From positions 1,178,001-1,242,000 of the forward strand of contig NZ_QEWR01000002.1 of assembly GCF_003121925.1 (NCBI RefSeq): a stretch of 64,000 bases of DNA, given 5' to 3'. Numbering within the stretch: the stretch's first letter is position 1; the number at the start of each line of letters is the position of its first letter. The position numbers were made by a program, and so were the translations under genes. The DNA is from Ignatzschineria indica. GTDB lineage: Bacteria; Pseudomonadota; Gammaproteobacteria; Cardiobacteriales; Wohlfahrtiimonadaceae. Positions 30,014 through 39,382 of this stretch are shown in pieces. The notes under the pieces are model-generated. The model was given only the letters and a program-made list of their open reading frames with translations. It searched no databases and had not been told where the DNA came from.

Positions 30014-30589
30014 ATGTCGATTCCACTTATTATTACGCTCCTTATCCCCCTCTTACTGATTATCTATATCATTACAATTCATAACCGTATTATCGCCTAC
30101 TACAATGCCACACAGCGAGCTTGGGCCGATGTGATCACGCAACAGATGCAAAAAAACAGACTCCTTCCAACGTTAGAGCGAATGGTCGAAGAGTATAAAA
30201 TTCATGAAGCAGATCTTTTACAAAATATTACTGCACTGCGCTCATCTCTTAAAAATATTGCCCCCGAAAATAGTAGCGTAGAGCAGCTACGAGAGATTAA
30301 CAATGAATCAAAAATGCTCTTCTCTCAGCTCAATATGGTGGCCGAAAATTACCCCTCACTCAAAGCTTCTGAAGTTTATCAACAATTTATGCAGGAACTT
30401 AGTGAACTTGAAAAAAATGTAGCTGCAAGTATCCGTATTTTTAATGCGAATGTTGAGACCTTCAATACTACTATCGAGCTCTTTCCTAATCTCTTTATCA
30501 ATCAACTCTTTAGTAAAAAATCACCGCTTCCGATCTTTGATGATCATCAAGCGAGTAGTGACTTTGAGTATCGCCCCCCTTTTAAATAA
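30014..30589 (+). CDS. lemA: LemA family protein
   Basis: 191 residues from ATG 30014 (CAGGAAA upstream; a TTG directly before it gives one more residue). N-terminal membrane segment (about 5-24) followed by the LemA helical bundle with the family start YNATQRAWADVITQQMQKNRLLPTLERMV. LemA proteins are membrane-anchored, mostly helical, and of unclear function. Follows the DUF3137-like gene; a terminator closes the group. Confidence 0.85.
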   Translation: MSIPLIITLLIPLLLIIYIITIHNRIIAYYNATQRAWADVITQQMQKNRLLPTLERMVEEYKIHEADLLQNITALRSSLKNIAPENSSVEQLREINNESKMLFSQLNMVAENYPSLKASEVYQQFMQELSELEKNVAASIRIFNANVETFNTTIELFPNLFINQLFSKKSPLPIFDDHQASSDFEYRPPFK

Positions 30590-30633
30590 GAAGGGAGCAA
30601 GATTCTCCGTATAAAACCCCGTGATAATACTGT

Positions 30634-30656
30634 AGGCCTCAATGAGGCCTTTTTTA
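30634..30656 (+). terminator. Rho-independent terminator after lemA
   Basis: GGCCTC-AAT-GAGGCC stem followed by TTTTTTA. Confidence 0.9.
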
Positions 30657-31023
30657 TTGCGCTCTTCACTGCGCTCTTCATGGATCTCTTGAGTAGAAAT
30701 TCACAACACCTTTACCGCAAATCACCATTCACACACTGCATATTTATTACTCACCAAAAAATGATGCAAAATTTTGATCTCTTCCTACAAGTGATGGAGC
30801 TCTACACCCAAAAATATTGTAATAACAGCCTAATAGCAGAGTTAACAGCAAAAAGAATATCATCTCTATGGCGCTATTCTATTCAGTCGACATTAATATT
30901 TCTTATAAGAGTCATTGACAAGCAGTAACAAAAATTAATAGTATTCATTTGATAACGAATCTCATTAGCAAATGAGATACTACCTTAAAAGATATACTGT
31001 TTCATATAATAAGAGCTGCTCTC
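30657..31023. other. 367-bp intergenic region before the heme receptor gene
   Basis: Holds the Fur-type promoter at its end. An 82-codon frame (30680-30928) has no binding site, no recognised family and overlaps the promoter -35; I do not call it a gene. Confidence 0.5.
30917..30966 (+). promoter_or_regulatory. Sigma-70 promoter with overlapping Fur box
   Basis: TTGACA (30917-30922), 18-nt spacer, TAGTAT (30941-30946), then TGATAAC-G-AATCTCA (30952-30966), which matches 12 of 14 positions of the 7-1-7 Fur consensus. The box sits where transcription would start, so Fur-Fe should repress the heme operon downstream. Confidence 0.8.
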
Positions 31024-33366
31024 ATGACTTTTAAAAAAAATCCTCTCACTATCATTACCAGCCTTCTTCTTATTTCGCCACTTTATGCCCAATCAACGCC
31101 GGAATGGGTATTAGACAATACGCTTAATGCAGAAGGTATCGCAATACCCAATAGATCAATTGATAATACTCCTTCAGTCACCCTCTCAAAAGTGATTGTT
31201 AGTGGTGCACTCAAGGAGGATTTAGAAATAGCAGAGAGCGCCGCAACGATTGCCCACTTTGATACGAAAAATATTGACCGTCTCAATGCGACCAATCTCG
31301 CTCAACTACTCAATTATGAGCCAGGCGTCACAGTTGATCTCAATAAATCAGGAGGAATTAGTGATATTCGTATTAGAGGAATTGGCAAAGATCGTGTCTT
31401 AATCTCTGTTGATGGTGCTCCTATTCCTATGACCTATAACTTTGGGAGCTATCTCTCAACGAGTCGTGATTACTTCGATATCGATGCAATGAAGAGTATC
31501 GATATTATTAAAGGTCCAATGTCGACCCTCTACGGTGGTAGCGCACTTGCCGGGGGGATCTTTATGCAGACAAAAGACCCAAGTGATTTTCTCCGCAGTG
31601 ATAGCAATTTCGGCGGTGAGGTTAAGGCGGGCTATCGTACTGCAACAAGAGAAACGCTTCTCTCCGGAACAGTTGCCGGTCGCTTTAATGATAAGCTCTC
31701 GGCATTTGCACGTTTAACCTACACCAATCCCCATGAAGAGCGTAATCATGCCGGAAAATCCTCAAGTGAAAAAACAATCGGACCAAACCGTACTCACCCT
31801 AATAAATCGGAAGCTGATACCTATAACTTCTTAACAAAATGGGTATTCGAGCCCAATGCTAATCATCGCTTTAGCTTAACGTACGAGAACTTTAAAGAGA
31901 GCCTCCATGCCGATCCTCTTTCAAAAATAAACTCAGTATCATTTGGTACAACATACCTAGATATACATACAAAAGACGTTAATAAACGTCAGCAAGTAAC
32001 ATTACGTCACGATTTCAATCAAGAAACAGCACTATTTGATCGTGGTTTTTGGAATATCTATTTTCAAGATAGCAAAGCAAAACAAGATCATAATGAGATG
32101 CGCTTTATACCTGCGAATAAATACTCCCCTAGTAGTAAAACCACCTATAGAACTCGTTATAGCGACTTTAATAACAAAACTTATGGTTTAGGTGCAGAAT
32201 TTACCAAAGGTATTGCACAAAATGATGCTGTTTTCCATAACTTAACTTATGGTGTGAACTATCGCCACAATAAAGTCACAACAGAAAGAGATGGGAATAC
32301 CATTAACATAGCGACGGGAATGAGGGATGAGAGTGAAACATTCCCTAATAAAAGCTTCCCAGATTCTAAGATCAAAGAGCTTGGGATCTTCCTGCAAGAT
32401 CGCATTAGCTTTTATGAAGGTCAATTTGAAGTGATTGCCGGCATCCGCTATGACCATTACAAGATGTCCCCTAAATTAGGAGGAGTCTATCAGAGTGCAA
32501 ATCCAAGTGGTGATCAACCTGCCTCTGTGAGTAAAAGTCAATTTTCTAAAAGAGTCGCACTCCTTTGGCATCCTACAGAAGAGAATACGCTCTTTTTTAA
32601 TTACTCAGAAGGATTTAGAGCACCTTCATTTAGCGCAATCAATGTCGGATTTGGTAATCCTACGCATGGTTATATCAGTAAATCTAACCCTAATCTTAAA
32701 CCCGAATCGAGTAAATCATATGAGCTCGGTTGGAACTATATCGATAATACAAAATCATTCTCTGCCACCGGTTTTTATACCGACTATAAAAATTTTATTG
32801 AGGAACGCCAAGAAGCTGCCCGTGATCCACTAACTGGATATCGCGTATTTCAAGCGATCAACCTAGATAGAAGTAGAATTTATGGCTTAGAACTCAAAGG
32901 AGATATAGATCTCTTCACCATTCAAAATGGTAACGGTACGATCGGAATCAATGGAAGTCTTGCCTATGCAAAAGGTAAAGAGAAAGGGTCAAATAATCCT
33001 ATCAACAACATCGAACCGCTGACAGCAACTATCGGGATCGATTATAACTATCTCGATAATCTCTATATCGGAGCCCGTTTAAAAGCAGTCAAAGGTAAAA
33101 AAGCGAAAGATATCAATCTCAATGAACCGAGTCCTTACGACCTACCACAAGATCCTCCACAGCCTGGTCCGGGATATGCCACCGTCGACCTTATTGCAGA
33201 ATATAAACCTCGTCGCGATATCACGATTAATGCCGGTCTCTACAATATTTTCAATAAAGAATATAGCTCATGGAGTCAACGCCTTGTCAATCGAGATAGT
33301 AGCGATCTACGCCGTGCAACCAATCCTGGATTCAATGCGGCCCTCTCGGTGAAGTATGAATTTTAG
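31024..33366 (+). CDS. TonB-dependent heme/hemoglobin receptor
   Basis: Outer-membrane beta-barrel receptor. 780 residues: signal peptide (about 1-22, PLYAQS), plug domain (about 55-190; RIRGIGKDRVLISVDGAPI, MSTLYGGSALAGGIFM) and a barrel ending in aromatic KYEF. It contains the FRAP and NPNL boxes typical of heme/hemoglobin receptors (EGFRAPSF and NPNLKPE, about 65 bp of separation in codons). It is the first gene after the Fur box and precedes hmuTUV and hugZ, supporting heme as ligand. Whether the ligand is free heme or a host hemoprotein is not determinable here. Confidence 0.88.
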   Translation: MTFKKNPLTIITSLLLISPLYAQSTPEWVLDNTLNAEGIAIPNRSIDNTPSVTLSKVIVSGALKEDLEIAESAATIAHFDTKNIDRLNATNLAQLLNYEPGVTVDLNKSGGISDIRIRGIGKDRVLISVDGAPIPMTYNFGSYLSTSRDYFDIDAMKSIDIIKGPMSTLYGGSALAGGIFMQTKDPSDFLRSDSNFGGEVKAGYRTATRETLLSGTVAGRFNDKLSAFARLTYTNPHEERNHAGKSSSEKTIGPNRTHPNKSEADTYNFLTKWVFEPNANHRFSLTYENFKESLHADPLSKINSVSFGTTYLDIHTKDVNKRQQVTLRHDFNQETALFDRGFWNIYFQDSKAKQDHNEMRFIPANKYSPSSKTTYRTRYSDFNNKTYGLGAEFTKGIAQNDAVFHNLTYGVNYRHNKVTTERDGNTINIATGMRDESETFPNKSFPDSKIKELGIFLQDRISFYEGQFEVIAGIRYDHYKMSPKLGGVYQSANPSGDQPASVSKSQFSKRVALLWHPTEENTLFFNYSEGFRAPSFSAINVGFGNPTHGYISKSNPNLKPESSKSYELGWNYIDNTKSFSATGFYTDYKNFIEERQEAARDPLTGYRVFQAINLDRSRIYGLELKGDIDLFTIQNGNGTIGINGSLAYAKGKEKGSNNPINNIEPLTATIGIDYNYLDNLYIGARLKAVKGKKAKDINLNEPSPYDLPQDPPQPGPGYATVDLIAEYKPRRDITINAGLYNIFNKEYSSWSQRLVNRDSSDLRRATNPGFNAALSVKYEF

Positions 33367-33421
33367 CATCTCTATAACAACAATTTGATCTAGCAGAAAA
33401 GGTTTACAAAAAAGGTTTAAT

Positions 33422-34315
33422 ATGCTCCGAAAATTACTCATCACCACGCTTCTTGCCACTTTAAGTACACAGGCCATCGCAGCAGATAACATTGCATCAC
33501 GCATTGTCTCAGCATCAAACCCCTTAACACAGATTGTGACGGCGCTTGGTGCAGAATCAACGCTTGTTGGAATCGATAAAACAAGCCATACCTCCTCTTC
33601 TCTCAATAAAGTTCCCGATATCGGTTACCGCCTCTCTCTCTCCTCAGAGGGAATTCTCGCGTTAAATCCCGATCTCGTACTACTCGCTTTCGACTCAGGT
33701 CCACAAACAGTTCTTGAACAGATCAAACAATCTGGTGTAGAGATGATTCAATTTCCCGAATGGGTGGATGTCGAGGATATTCAAAATGCGATTACCACCA
33801 TCGCCGCCAAAGTAGGAAGCGAAGAGAAAGGTGAAGCATTGAAAGCAAAAGTCGCCAATGATGCTAAAAAATTGAAAGAGATGAGTGCGCAACAACCCGA
33901 TTTAAGTGCCTTTTTTATCCTACAAGAAGCCCAATTAGGTTCACCACAAATCTCGGGCGGTAAAACTTCTGCAGATAAGCTCCTTGGCCTCCTTAATATC
34001 AGAAATCTTTTTGGGGATGATTTTAATAACTACCGAGCGGTCTCTTTAGAGAATCAATTACAGAAGCGTCCCGATATTGTCCTCATCGGTCATCGTGGCA
34101 ATTTCGATCCTACTCCGACAACAAAGGAGAGAAAAGAGAGAAGCATTCCCCCTTTTCAACGAAGAATGACGGGGATCGATCATTGGCCTCAAGCGCTCCA
34201 ACCACAATGTGTCTTTGATCTCAATATGAGTAACTACTTAGTCTATGGCATTCATATCTTCTCCGAAGGAGAGGCGCTATTAACGGCAATCAATGAGTGC
34301 CTTCAGGAGCAATAA
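33422..34315 (+). CDS. hmuT: Periplasmic heme-binding protein
   Basis: Class III substrate-binding protein of the heme ABC importer. 297 residues with signal peptide (cleavage near AIAA-DN). Family segments: SASNPLTQIVTALGAESTLVGIDKTS, GYRLSLSSEGILALNPDLVLL and SGGKTSADKLLGLL. HmuT normally contributes a Tyr or His heme ligand; Tyr69 (IGYRLS) is a candidate. Followed by hmuU with a ribosome binding site inside its own 3' end. Confidence 0.88.
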   Translation: MLRKLLITTLLATLSTQAIAADNIASRIVSASNPLTQIVTALGAESTLVGIDKTSHTSSSLNKVPDIGYRLSLSSEGILALNPDLVLLAFDSGPQTVLEQIKQSGVEMIQFPEWVDVEDIQNAITTIAAKVGSEEKGEALKAKVANDAKKLKEMSAQQPDLSAFFILQEAQLGSPQISGGKTSADKLLGLLNIRNLFGDDFNNYRAVSLENQLQKRPDIVLIGHRGNFDPTPTTKERKERSIPPFQRRMTGIDHWPQALQPQCVFDLNMSNYLVYGIHIFSEGEALLTAINECLQEQ

Positions 34316-34317
34316 TT

Positions 34318-35331
34318 GTGAATAGTAGCTTTTTTGATCAGTATCAGCGTCCCATCATTGGCGCAATACTTCTCTCACTTATTCTCGTTCTTATCATTGC
34401 TGCCGGACAAGGCGCGATGGAGCTGGATTGGCGAAACCTCTTTCAAGCAGATTCGATGGAGTATTACATCGTTTGGAATATTCGCGTCCCTCGAATATTA
34501 GCAGCCCTACTTGTTGGAGGCGCATTGGCGCTCTCTGGAGCAATTATGCAAGGGCTCTTTCGCAACCCTTTAGTTGAGCCGGGCATTATTGGAGTCTCTA
34601 GTGGAGCTGCGCTCTTTGCCGCTTTAGCGATTGTCTTAGGAACCCATCTTATGCCAACACTCTTTGCTCAATTAGGAGATTATGCATTACCGATCGCCGC
34701 ATGCATTGGTGGATGGCTTATCACTTCATTACTCTACTTCTTCTCTCGAAATACACGCGGTATTAGTATTAGCTCGATGCTTCTCATTGGGATTGCTATC
34801 AATGCTTTTACTGGAGCTTTGATCGGGCTATTGACCTTTATTGCTGATGAGACAGAACTTCGCTCTCTCACCTTTTGGTCAATGGGGAGCTTAAGTAGCT
34901 TCAATTATGAGAAACTCACCATTTTACTGGTAGTGCAGATCATCATTCTGCCACTTCTCTGGCGCAGAGCAAAATCGATGAATGCGATGCTTCTAGGTGA
35001 GCGGGAAGCGAAGCATCTTGGGATCAATGTTGAGCGTCTAAAGCGTGAACAGATCTGGGGAGTCGCTATTATTACCGGCACAGCAGTAGCCTTCTCTGGA
35101 GGAATCGGCTTTATTGGCCTCTTAATTCCTCATCTAATTCGTATGGTCTTTGGTGCTGACAACCGCTTCGTTTTACCCTTCTCCTATCTCTTTGGCGGAA
35201 TTCTCCTCATCATTGCCGATAGCTTCTCGCGTACGATTGCCGGCAATAGCGAAGTGCCGATTGGAATCTTGACCGCCTTTATCGGCGCTCCCTTCTTAGC
35301 TTATCTCGTCTACCGACAAGGGAGAGGCTAG
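34318..35331 (+). CDS. hmuU: Heme ABC importer permease
   Basis: FecCD-family permease, about ten membrane segments. GTG at 34318 is preceded by AGGAG at 8 nt and gives 337 residues; the frame can be opened upstream inside hmuT but without a binding site. Motifs: RVPRILAALLVGGALALSGAIMQGLFRNPLVEPGIIGVSSGAA and GFIGLLIPHLIRMVFGADNR in part. Immediately followed by hmuV with no gap. Confidence 0.9.
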   Translation: MNSSFFDQYQRPIIGAILLSLILVLIIAAGQGAMELDWRNLFQADSMEYYIVWNIRVPRILAALLVGGALALSGAIMQGLFRNPLVEPGIIGVSSGAALFAALAIVLGTHLMPTLFAQLGDYALPIAACIGGWLITSLLYFFSRNTRGISISSMLLIGIAINAFTGALIGLLTFIADETELRSLTFWSMGSLSSFNYEKLTILLVVQIIILPLLWRRAKSMNAMLLGEREAKHLGINVERLKREQIWGVAIITGTAVAFSGGIGFIGLLIPHLIRMVFGADNRFVLPFSYLFGGILLIIADSFSRTIAGNSEVPIGILTAFIGAPFLAYLVYRQGRG

Positions 35332-36132
35332 ATGTTTACATTAAATGGTGTCACTTTAAAATATCAGAATCGAGTATTGATCAATATTCCGCAACTCACA
35401 ATTCCTCAAGGGGGATTTACCGCTTTGATCGGTCCTAATGGCGCAGGAAAAACCACACTTTTAACTCTTCTAGCAGGAGATGCTGAGCCTTCTAGTGGAG
35501 CGATTCTCTTTAATGAGAGAGCTTTATCAGAATACTCTGTCAGCGAGCTCTCAACAAAGCGATCTGTTCTCCCGCAAACAGAGCATATCCCCTTTGCACT
35601 CAATGCACGCGCCATTATATTGATGGGATTAATGCCTCATCAGGTAGAGCCGCAACATCCTGATGTTGAGCCACTATTAAAGGATCTTGTAACGACCTTA
35701 GAACTTGAAAAAATAATTGAGCAGCCCTATCAACGTCTATCCGGCGGTGAGCAACATCGAGTTCAAATCGCAAGGGTTCTGATACAGACGCTCTTTACCA
35801 AAGAGCAGAATGATCGAGCATTAAGAGATAAAGTGATGCTTCTTGATGAGCCTTTTAACCATCTCGATCTCTATCATCAACAACAACTGTTACGTTATTT
35901 CAAAAAACTGACTCAAATGGGGCTCACCATTATCTGCGTAATGCATGATCTCAATCATGCTCTGCAAGTCTCCGATCGCTTAATACTCCTTAAAGGGGGA
36001 GAGATCGTCGGAGAGCATACACCCGCTCAATTGTGGCAATCGAAGAAGCTAGAAGAGGTCTTTAAAGTCAATTTTATTACGCTGAATGATCCTCAAGATA
36101 GTCGCTTTTCAACGCTTGCTTTCAAAATATAG
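35332..36132 (+). CDS. hmuV: Heme ABC importer ATP-binding protein
   Basis: 266-residue ATPase of the FecCD-type importer. Walker A GPNGAGKTT (34-42), signature LSGGEQHRVQIARVL, Walker B VMLLDEPFNHLDL and H-loop MHDLNHAL. Starts directly after the hmuU stop. Confidence 0.92.
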   Translation: MFTLNGVTLKYQNRVLINIPQLTIPQGGFTALIGPNGAGKTTLLTLLAGDAEPSSGAILFNERALSEYSVSELSTKRSVLPQTEHIPFALNARAIILMGLMPHQVEPQHPDVEPLLKDLVTTLELEKIIEQPYQRLSGGEQHRVQIARVLIQTLFTKEQNDRALRDKVMLLDEPFNHLDLYHQQQLLRYFKKLTQMGLTIICVMHDLNHALQVSDRLILLKGGEIVGEHTPAQLWQSKKLEEVFKVNFITLNDPQDSRFSTLAFKI

Positions 36133-36231
36133 TTCAAACTAGGGCGATTATAAAATCTCACAGAATCGATCCCTAAAATCATAATCAATAACTTAAACAC
36201 CCACTCAAACAATACTTAAGGAGATTTACAG

Positions 36232-36999
36232 ATGTCCGAATTGATCACTAAAAATAACTTAAAACAGACTTACAGCAAACAAGATGCAGCAAGAGACTCA
36301 CGCATACAATTACTTGCAAACTTCAATGGAGTATTGGCAACCATTATGCGCGATACACTCGATCTTGAAGGCTATCCTCTTGGCTCTGTCGTTCCTTTCT
36401 GTCTCAATGAGCGCAATGAGATCGTTCTCTTAATTGCAGATATTGCTCAACATACTAAAAATGTTAAAGAGAATCCGAAAGCTTCACTAACACTTCACAA
36501 TGATGATCAAGATAATATTCAAAAAGGCTGGAGATTAACCATTCTTGGTGATGTCAAAGCCGCGACTAAAGAAGAGATCCCGGCAATTGCCAAGCGCTAT
36601 GAACGCTTCTATCCTGAAAGTAGTCGTTACCATAAAGTTCACAACTTCCAATTCTATCTCTTAAAACCTAAAAAAGCGCGCTATATCAATGGCTTTGGAG
36701 AGATTCATTGGGTTGACTATGACACTATTCTTGCGCCGACAATCTTTGATGAAAAATCTGAATCGGAGATGATCGATCATATGAATGCCGATCACCATGA
36801 TGCCCTACTCCTCTATCTTAGCACTCAAACAACCGTCACTCAGCCTGATCTTGTCCGCATGGTAGAAGTGGATCAATATGGATTTACTGTGGCGCATGAT
36901 GAGGCTTTTTTCCGCTTCACCTTCGAACAAGAGGCGACATCAGCATTAGATGTGCGCCAATATCTTGTAGAGATGGTTAAAAAATTGCGAGCGGCGTAG
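36232..36999 (+). CDS. hugZ: Heme utilisation protein HugZ/HutZ
   Basis: 255 residues: split-barrel (pyridoxamine-phosphate-oxidase fold) domain (about 20-175) and a C-terminal DUF2470-like domain (about 180-255, EMIDHMNADHHDALLLYL). Members bind heme and take part in heme degradation or storage after uptake. Strong ribosome binding site AAGGAG. 99 bp after hmuV, so probably in or close to the same iron-controlled unit. The exact reaction in this organism is not deducible. Confidence 0.88.
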   Translation: MSELITKNNLKQTYSKQDAARDSRIQLLANFNGVLATIMRDTLDLEGYPLGSVVPFCLNERNEIVLLIADIAQHTKNVKENPKASLTLHNDDQDNIQKGWRLTILGDVKAATKEEIPAIAKRYERFYPESSRYHKVHNFQFYLLKPKKARYINGFGEIHWVDYDTILAPTIFDEKSESEMIDHMNADHHDALLLYLSTQTTVTQPDLVRMVEVDQYGFTVAHDEAFFRFTFEQEATSALDVRQYLVEMVKKLRAA

Positions 37000-37030
37000 A
37001 TCTATATCTCATTAGATTAATATTCCATTG

Positions 37031-37060
37031 CTAATATGGCTGATATGGCCTGATATGGCT
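37031..37060. repeat. 10-bp tandem repeat, 3 copies
   Basis: CTAATATGGC, TGATATGGCC, TGATATGGCT, 31 bp after the hugZ stop. Confidence 0.7.
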
Positions 37061-37106
37061 TATCAAATCTCCTACAAAAGGGGGCATGATAAGCCTATTT
37101 CAAAAA

Positions 37107-37139
37107 AGAGAGGTGCGTCGTAATAAATAGCACCTCTCT
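37107..37139 (-). other. Hairpin AGAGAGGTGC/GCACCTCTCT with A-run on its left
   Basis: Perfect 10-bp stem, 13-nt loop. The A-run at the left end would make a T-run only for minus-strand transcripts, yet both neighbours are plus-strand genes. It may be an RNA processing structure, or terminate antisense transcription. Confidence 0.5.
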
Positions 37140-37214
37140 GTAATTATCCTGTTAAAAAGGGTTTGTAGGATAGAGACTCAACCTGTTATCAACCTACTTA
37201 AAAAGGGGTCTCTC

Positions 37215-38588
37215 ATGACAACATCCTCTTCAGCATATCCCTCTTCAACACATATTAAACCTATCGCCGCACTTCTACTATCACTTCTTGTCTCAACAAC
37301 CGCTCCTTCTTTCGCAAGTGAAAAATATCCCGCAACTTTAACCGCTCACGCCTATATTCCCGCAGAAAGTATAATTTCAGCACCTAACGATGCACCCGAT
37401 GATCTCCAGATAAGTGGAAAGTTTACACAAAATCTGCGTAATGATGTGGTCGGCTCAATTGAGGGAAAATCGATGGGGCGCCCAACAGGCGTCTCCCTTC
37501 CCTTTAAAGGTCAACCGATACAAGGTCATTCTGGAATCAAAAAAATGGCTGATGGCTCATATTGGCTCTTAACTGATAATGGTGCAGGAAGTGCTAAAAA
37601 CTCCCCCGACTTTATGCTCTATCTCAACCAATATGATATTGATTTTGATAATAATGAATTTAAACGATTAAAAACTATCTTTTTACATGATCCTGACAAG
37701 AAGATTCCTTTCCGTATTCAAAATGAAGCAACAGAAAAGCGCTATCTAACTGGCGCAGACCTTGATCTTGAGAGCTTTCAATTTGCCGGGGGTTATCTCT
37801 GGATAGGTGATGAATTTGGCCCTTATCTCATCCAGGCAACAACCGATGGTCGTATAGTGGCACTCTATGAAACTTACTTTCAAGGAGAACGATTACGATC
37901 ACCAGATCACTACAGCTTAACAACACCTGGAAATCCCGAACAAAAACTTAACTTTGAAGTGCTACGTTCAAAAGGATTTGAAGGAATGGCAGTGAGCCGA
38001 GATGGTTCTAAGCTCTACCCCCTCTTAGAAGGCGCTCTTGTTGAGAGTGATGGTAATAATCTAATTATTTTAGAGTTTGATGTTTCCCAAAAAGAGTGGA
38101 GCGGAAACTATTGGTATTATCCTCTTGAAAAGCCGGGTTTATCAATCGGTGATTTTAATATGATTGATGATCAATATGCGCTTGTTATCGAAAGAGATAA
38201 TGGGGAGGGCGTTATAGAGTTCGTTTGTAAAAATGATGTTAGAGCAAACTGTTTTCCAGAAGAGAATCTCCCGCAATTTAAACGTATCTATAAAATCGCA
38301 CTCAATAAAGATAACCAAAATAAAGATGTCGATAAAATAGGTTATATCGATCTATTAGAGATCGAAGATCCGAATAATCTCTCGCGCAAACCGCTCAGTA
38401 ATGGACACTTTGTTTTCCCTTTCTTCACAATTGAAAATGTAGATATCGTCAATGATGAAGAGATTATTGTAGGAAATGATAATAATCTTCCATTTTCAAG
38501 CAGTCGCCTTCCTAATACCGCTGATGATAACGAGCTTATTATTCTTAATGTTAAAGCACTATTAGATGCGCCCTTAAAAACAAAATAA
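37215..38588 (+). CDS. Exported phytase-like (esterase-like activity of phytase) protein
   Basis: 457 residues with a signal peptide (cleavage about 35, SFASEK). The rest has the beta-propeller-like pattern of the esterase-like-activity-of-phytase domain (PF13449): QGHSGIKKMADGSYWLLTDNGAG, LDLESFQFAGGYLWIGDEFGPYLI, GFEGMAVSRDGSKLYPLLEG and IENVDIVNDEEIIVGNDNN. Members are annotated mostly as hypothetical or phytase-like; metal-dependent activity is plausible but not shown. Alone between hugZ and a convergent S4 gene. Confidence 0.8.
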   Translation: MTTSSSAYPSSTHIKPIAALLLSLLVSTTAPSFASEKYPATLTAHAYIPAESIISAPNDAPDDLQISGKFTQNLRNDVVGSIEGKSMGRPTGVSLPFKGQPIQGHSGIKKMADGSYWLLTDNGAGSAKNSPDFMLYLNQYDIDFDNNEFKRLKTIFLHDPDKKIPFRIQNEATEKRYLTGADLDLESFQFAGGYLWIGDEFGPYLIQATTDGRIVALYETYFQGERLRSPDHYSLTTPGNPEQKLNFEVLRSKGFEGMAVSRDGSKLYPLLEGALVESDGNNLIILEFDVSQKEWSGNYWYYPLEKPGLSIGDFNMIDDQYALVIERDNGEGVIEFVCKNDVRANCFPEENLPQFKRIYKIALNKDNQNKDVDKIGYIDLLEIEDPNNLSRKPLSNGHFVFPFFTIENVDIVNDEEIIVGNDNNLPFSSSRLPNTADDNELIILNVKALLDAPLKTK

Positions 38589-38609
38589 TCAATTTGTATA
38601 AAACGATAA

Positions 38610-38636
38610 AGAGGAGCCTTGTATAATGGCTCCTCT
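38610..38636 (+). terminator. Terminator after the phytase-like gene
   Basis: AGAGGAGCC/GGCTCCTCT, 9-bp stem and 9-nt loop; followed by GCCCCTTT, a weak T-run. Confidence 0.6.
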
Positions 38637-38721
38637 GCCCCTTTAACCTAGTTGATTCATCCACCTAAATTATTTATTCGGACCATTTATCCGAATTATT
38701 CATTGTGTTGAACACGTCAAA

Positions 38722-38961
38722 TTAAACCCCATCCCCGGCAAGAACGGTAATCTCAAAACCTTCTCCCGTGACATGGCTATCGGCCAATATTTTTGCTGTC
38801 TTACGTAGTTCGATCTCTCCGTTGACACTCACTAATCCATCACTGACCATCAATTTTGCCCGACCACCAGTTTCGGCAACTCCTGTCATTTTCAGAAGAT
38901 TATTGAGGGTAATATGGGGATGTCCCTCTAAATAAAAAACTTCTTTTACAATGTTGCTCAT
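38722..38961 (-). CDS. Small S4-domain RNA-binding protein (YbcJ-like)
   Basis: 79 residues, a single S4 RNA-binding domain (GGRAKLMVSDGLVSVNGEIELRKTAKI). Resembles the YbcJ family, whose role is not established but which probably binds rRNA or tRNA. Alone between convergent and repeat-rich flanks. Confidence 0.85.
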   Translation of the reverse strand: MSNIVKEVFYLEGHPHITLNNLLKMTGVAETGGRAKLMVSDGLVSVNGEIELRKTAKILADSHVTGEGFEITVLAGDGV

Positions 38962-39113
38962 AATCTTTTCTCTATTCCTTTCTAATATACAATCGATATG
39001 TACAATCGATATGGGTCGATACCAACATCGGCTCCGCTCTATTTTATACCTTAATAAGCGTCAGCACTATTAATCATCATAATCAAGGCTTATTAGTCAT
39101 GCATTAAGCATCA

Positions 39114-39146
39114 TTAAACATCTCTTAAACGTCTATTAAACGTCTA
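39114..39146. repeat. 11-bp tandem repeat, 3 clean copies plus degenerate flanks
   Basis: TTAAACATCTC, TTAAACGTCTA, TTAAACGTCTA; a diverged copy (TTAACATCTT) follows and another (TTAAGCATCA) precedes. Confidence 0.8.
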
Positions 39147-39258
39147 TTAACATCTTATCAATCTTATATAAAGATCTCACTATCAGCCATTCCTTTCGAT
39201 ACATAATCCCTATACTATCCCTATACCATTTGTGTAGCATCCATGTACCACCCAAAAT

Positions 39259-39290
39259 AAAACCCCAATCTCGAATGATATTGGGGTTTT
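39259..39290 (-). terminator. Bidirectional Rho-independent terminator
   Basis: AAAACCCCAAT / ATTGGGGTTTT, perfect 11-bp stem with 10-nt loop. Serves the AEC transporter gene on the minus strand. Confidence 0.85.
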
Positions 39291-39382
39291 ACTAATGAGC
39301 TGATAGCACTCACTCAATTAATAATATGGATATGGCGTAATCTCAAAAAAATCAGATGCTTTTCAGATTCTTTTCAGATTCT

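Larger units (their letters stand above)
38962..39382. other. 421-bp intergenic region
   Basis: Contains an 11-bp tandem repeat and a strong bidirectional terminator. No gene or promoter recognised. Confidence 0.5.

Noticed and set aside
30680-30928. 82-codon plus-strand frame between lemA terminator and the heme receptor
   Set aside because: No ribosome binding site, no recognisable family, and it overlaps the promoter of the receptor gene.
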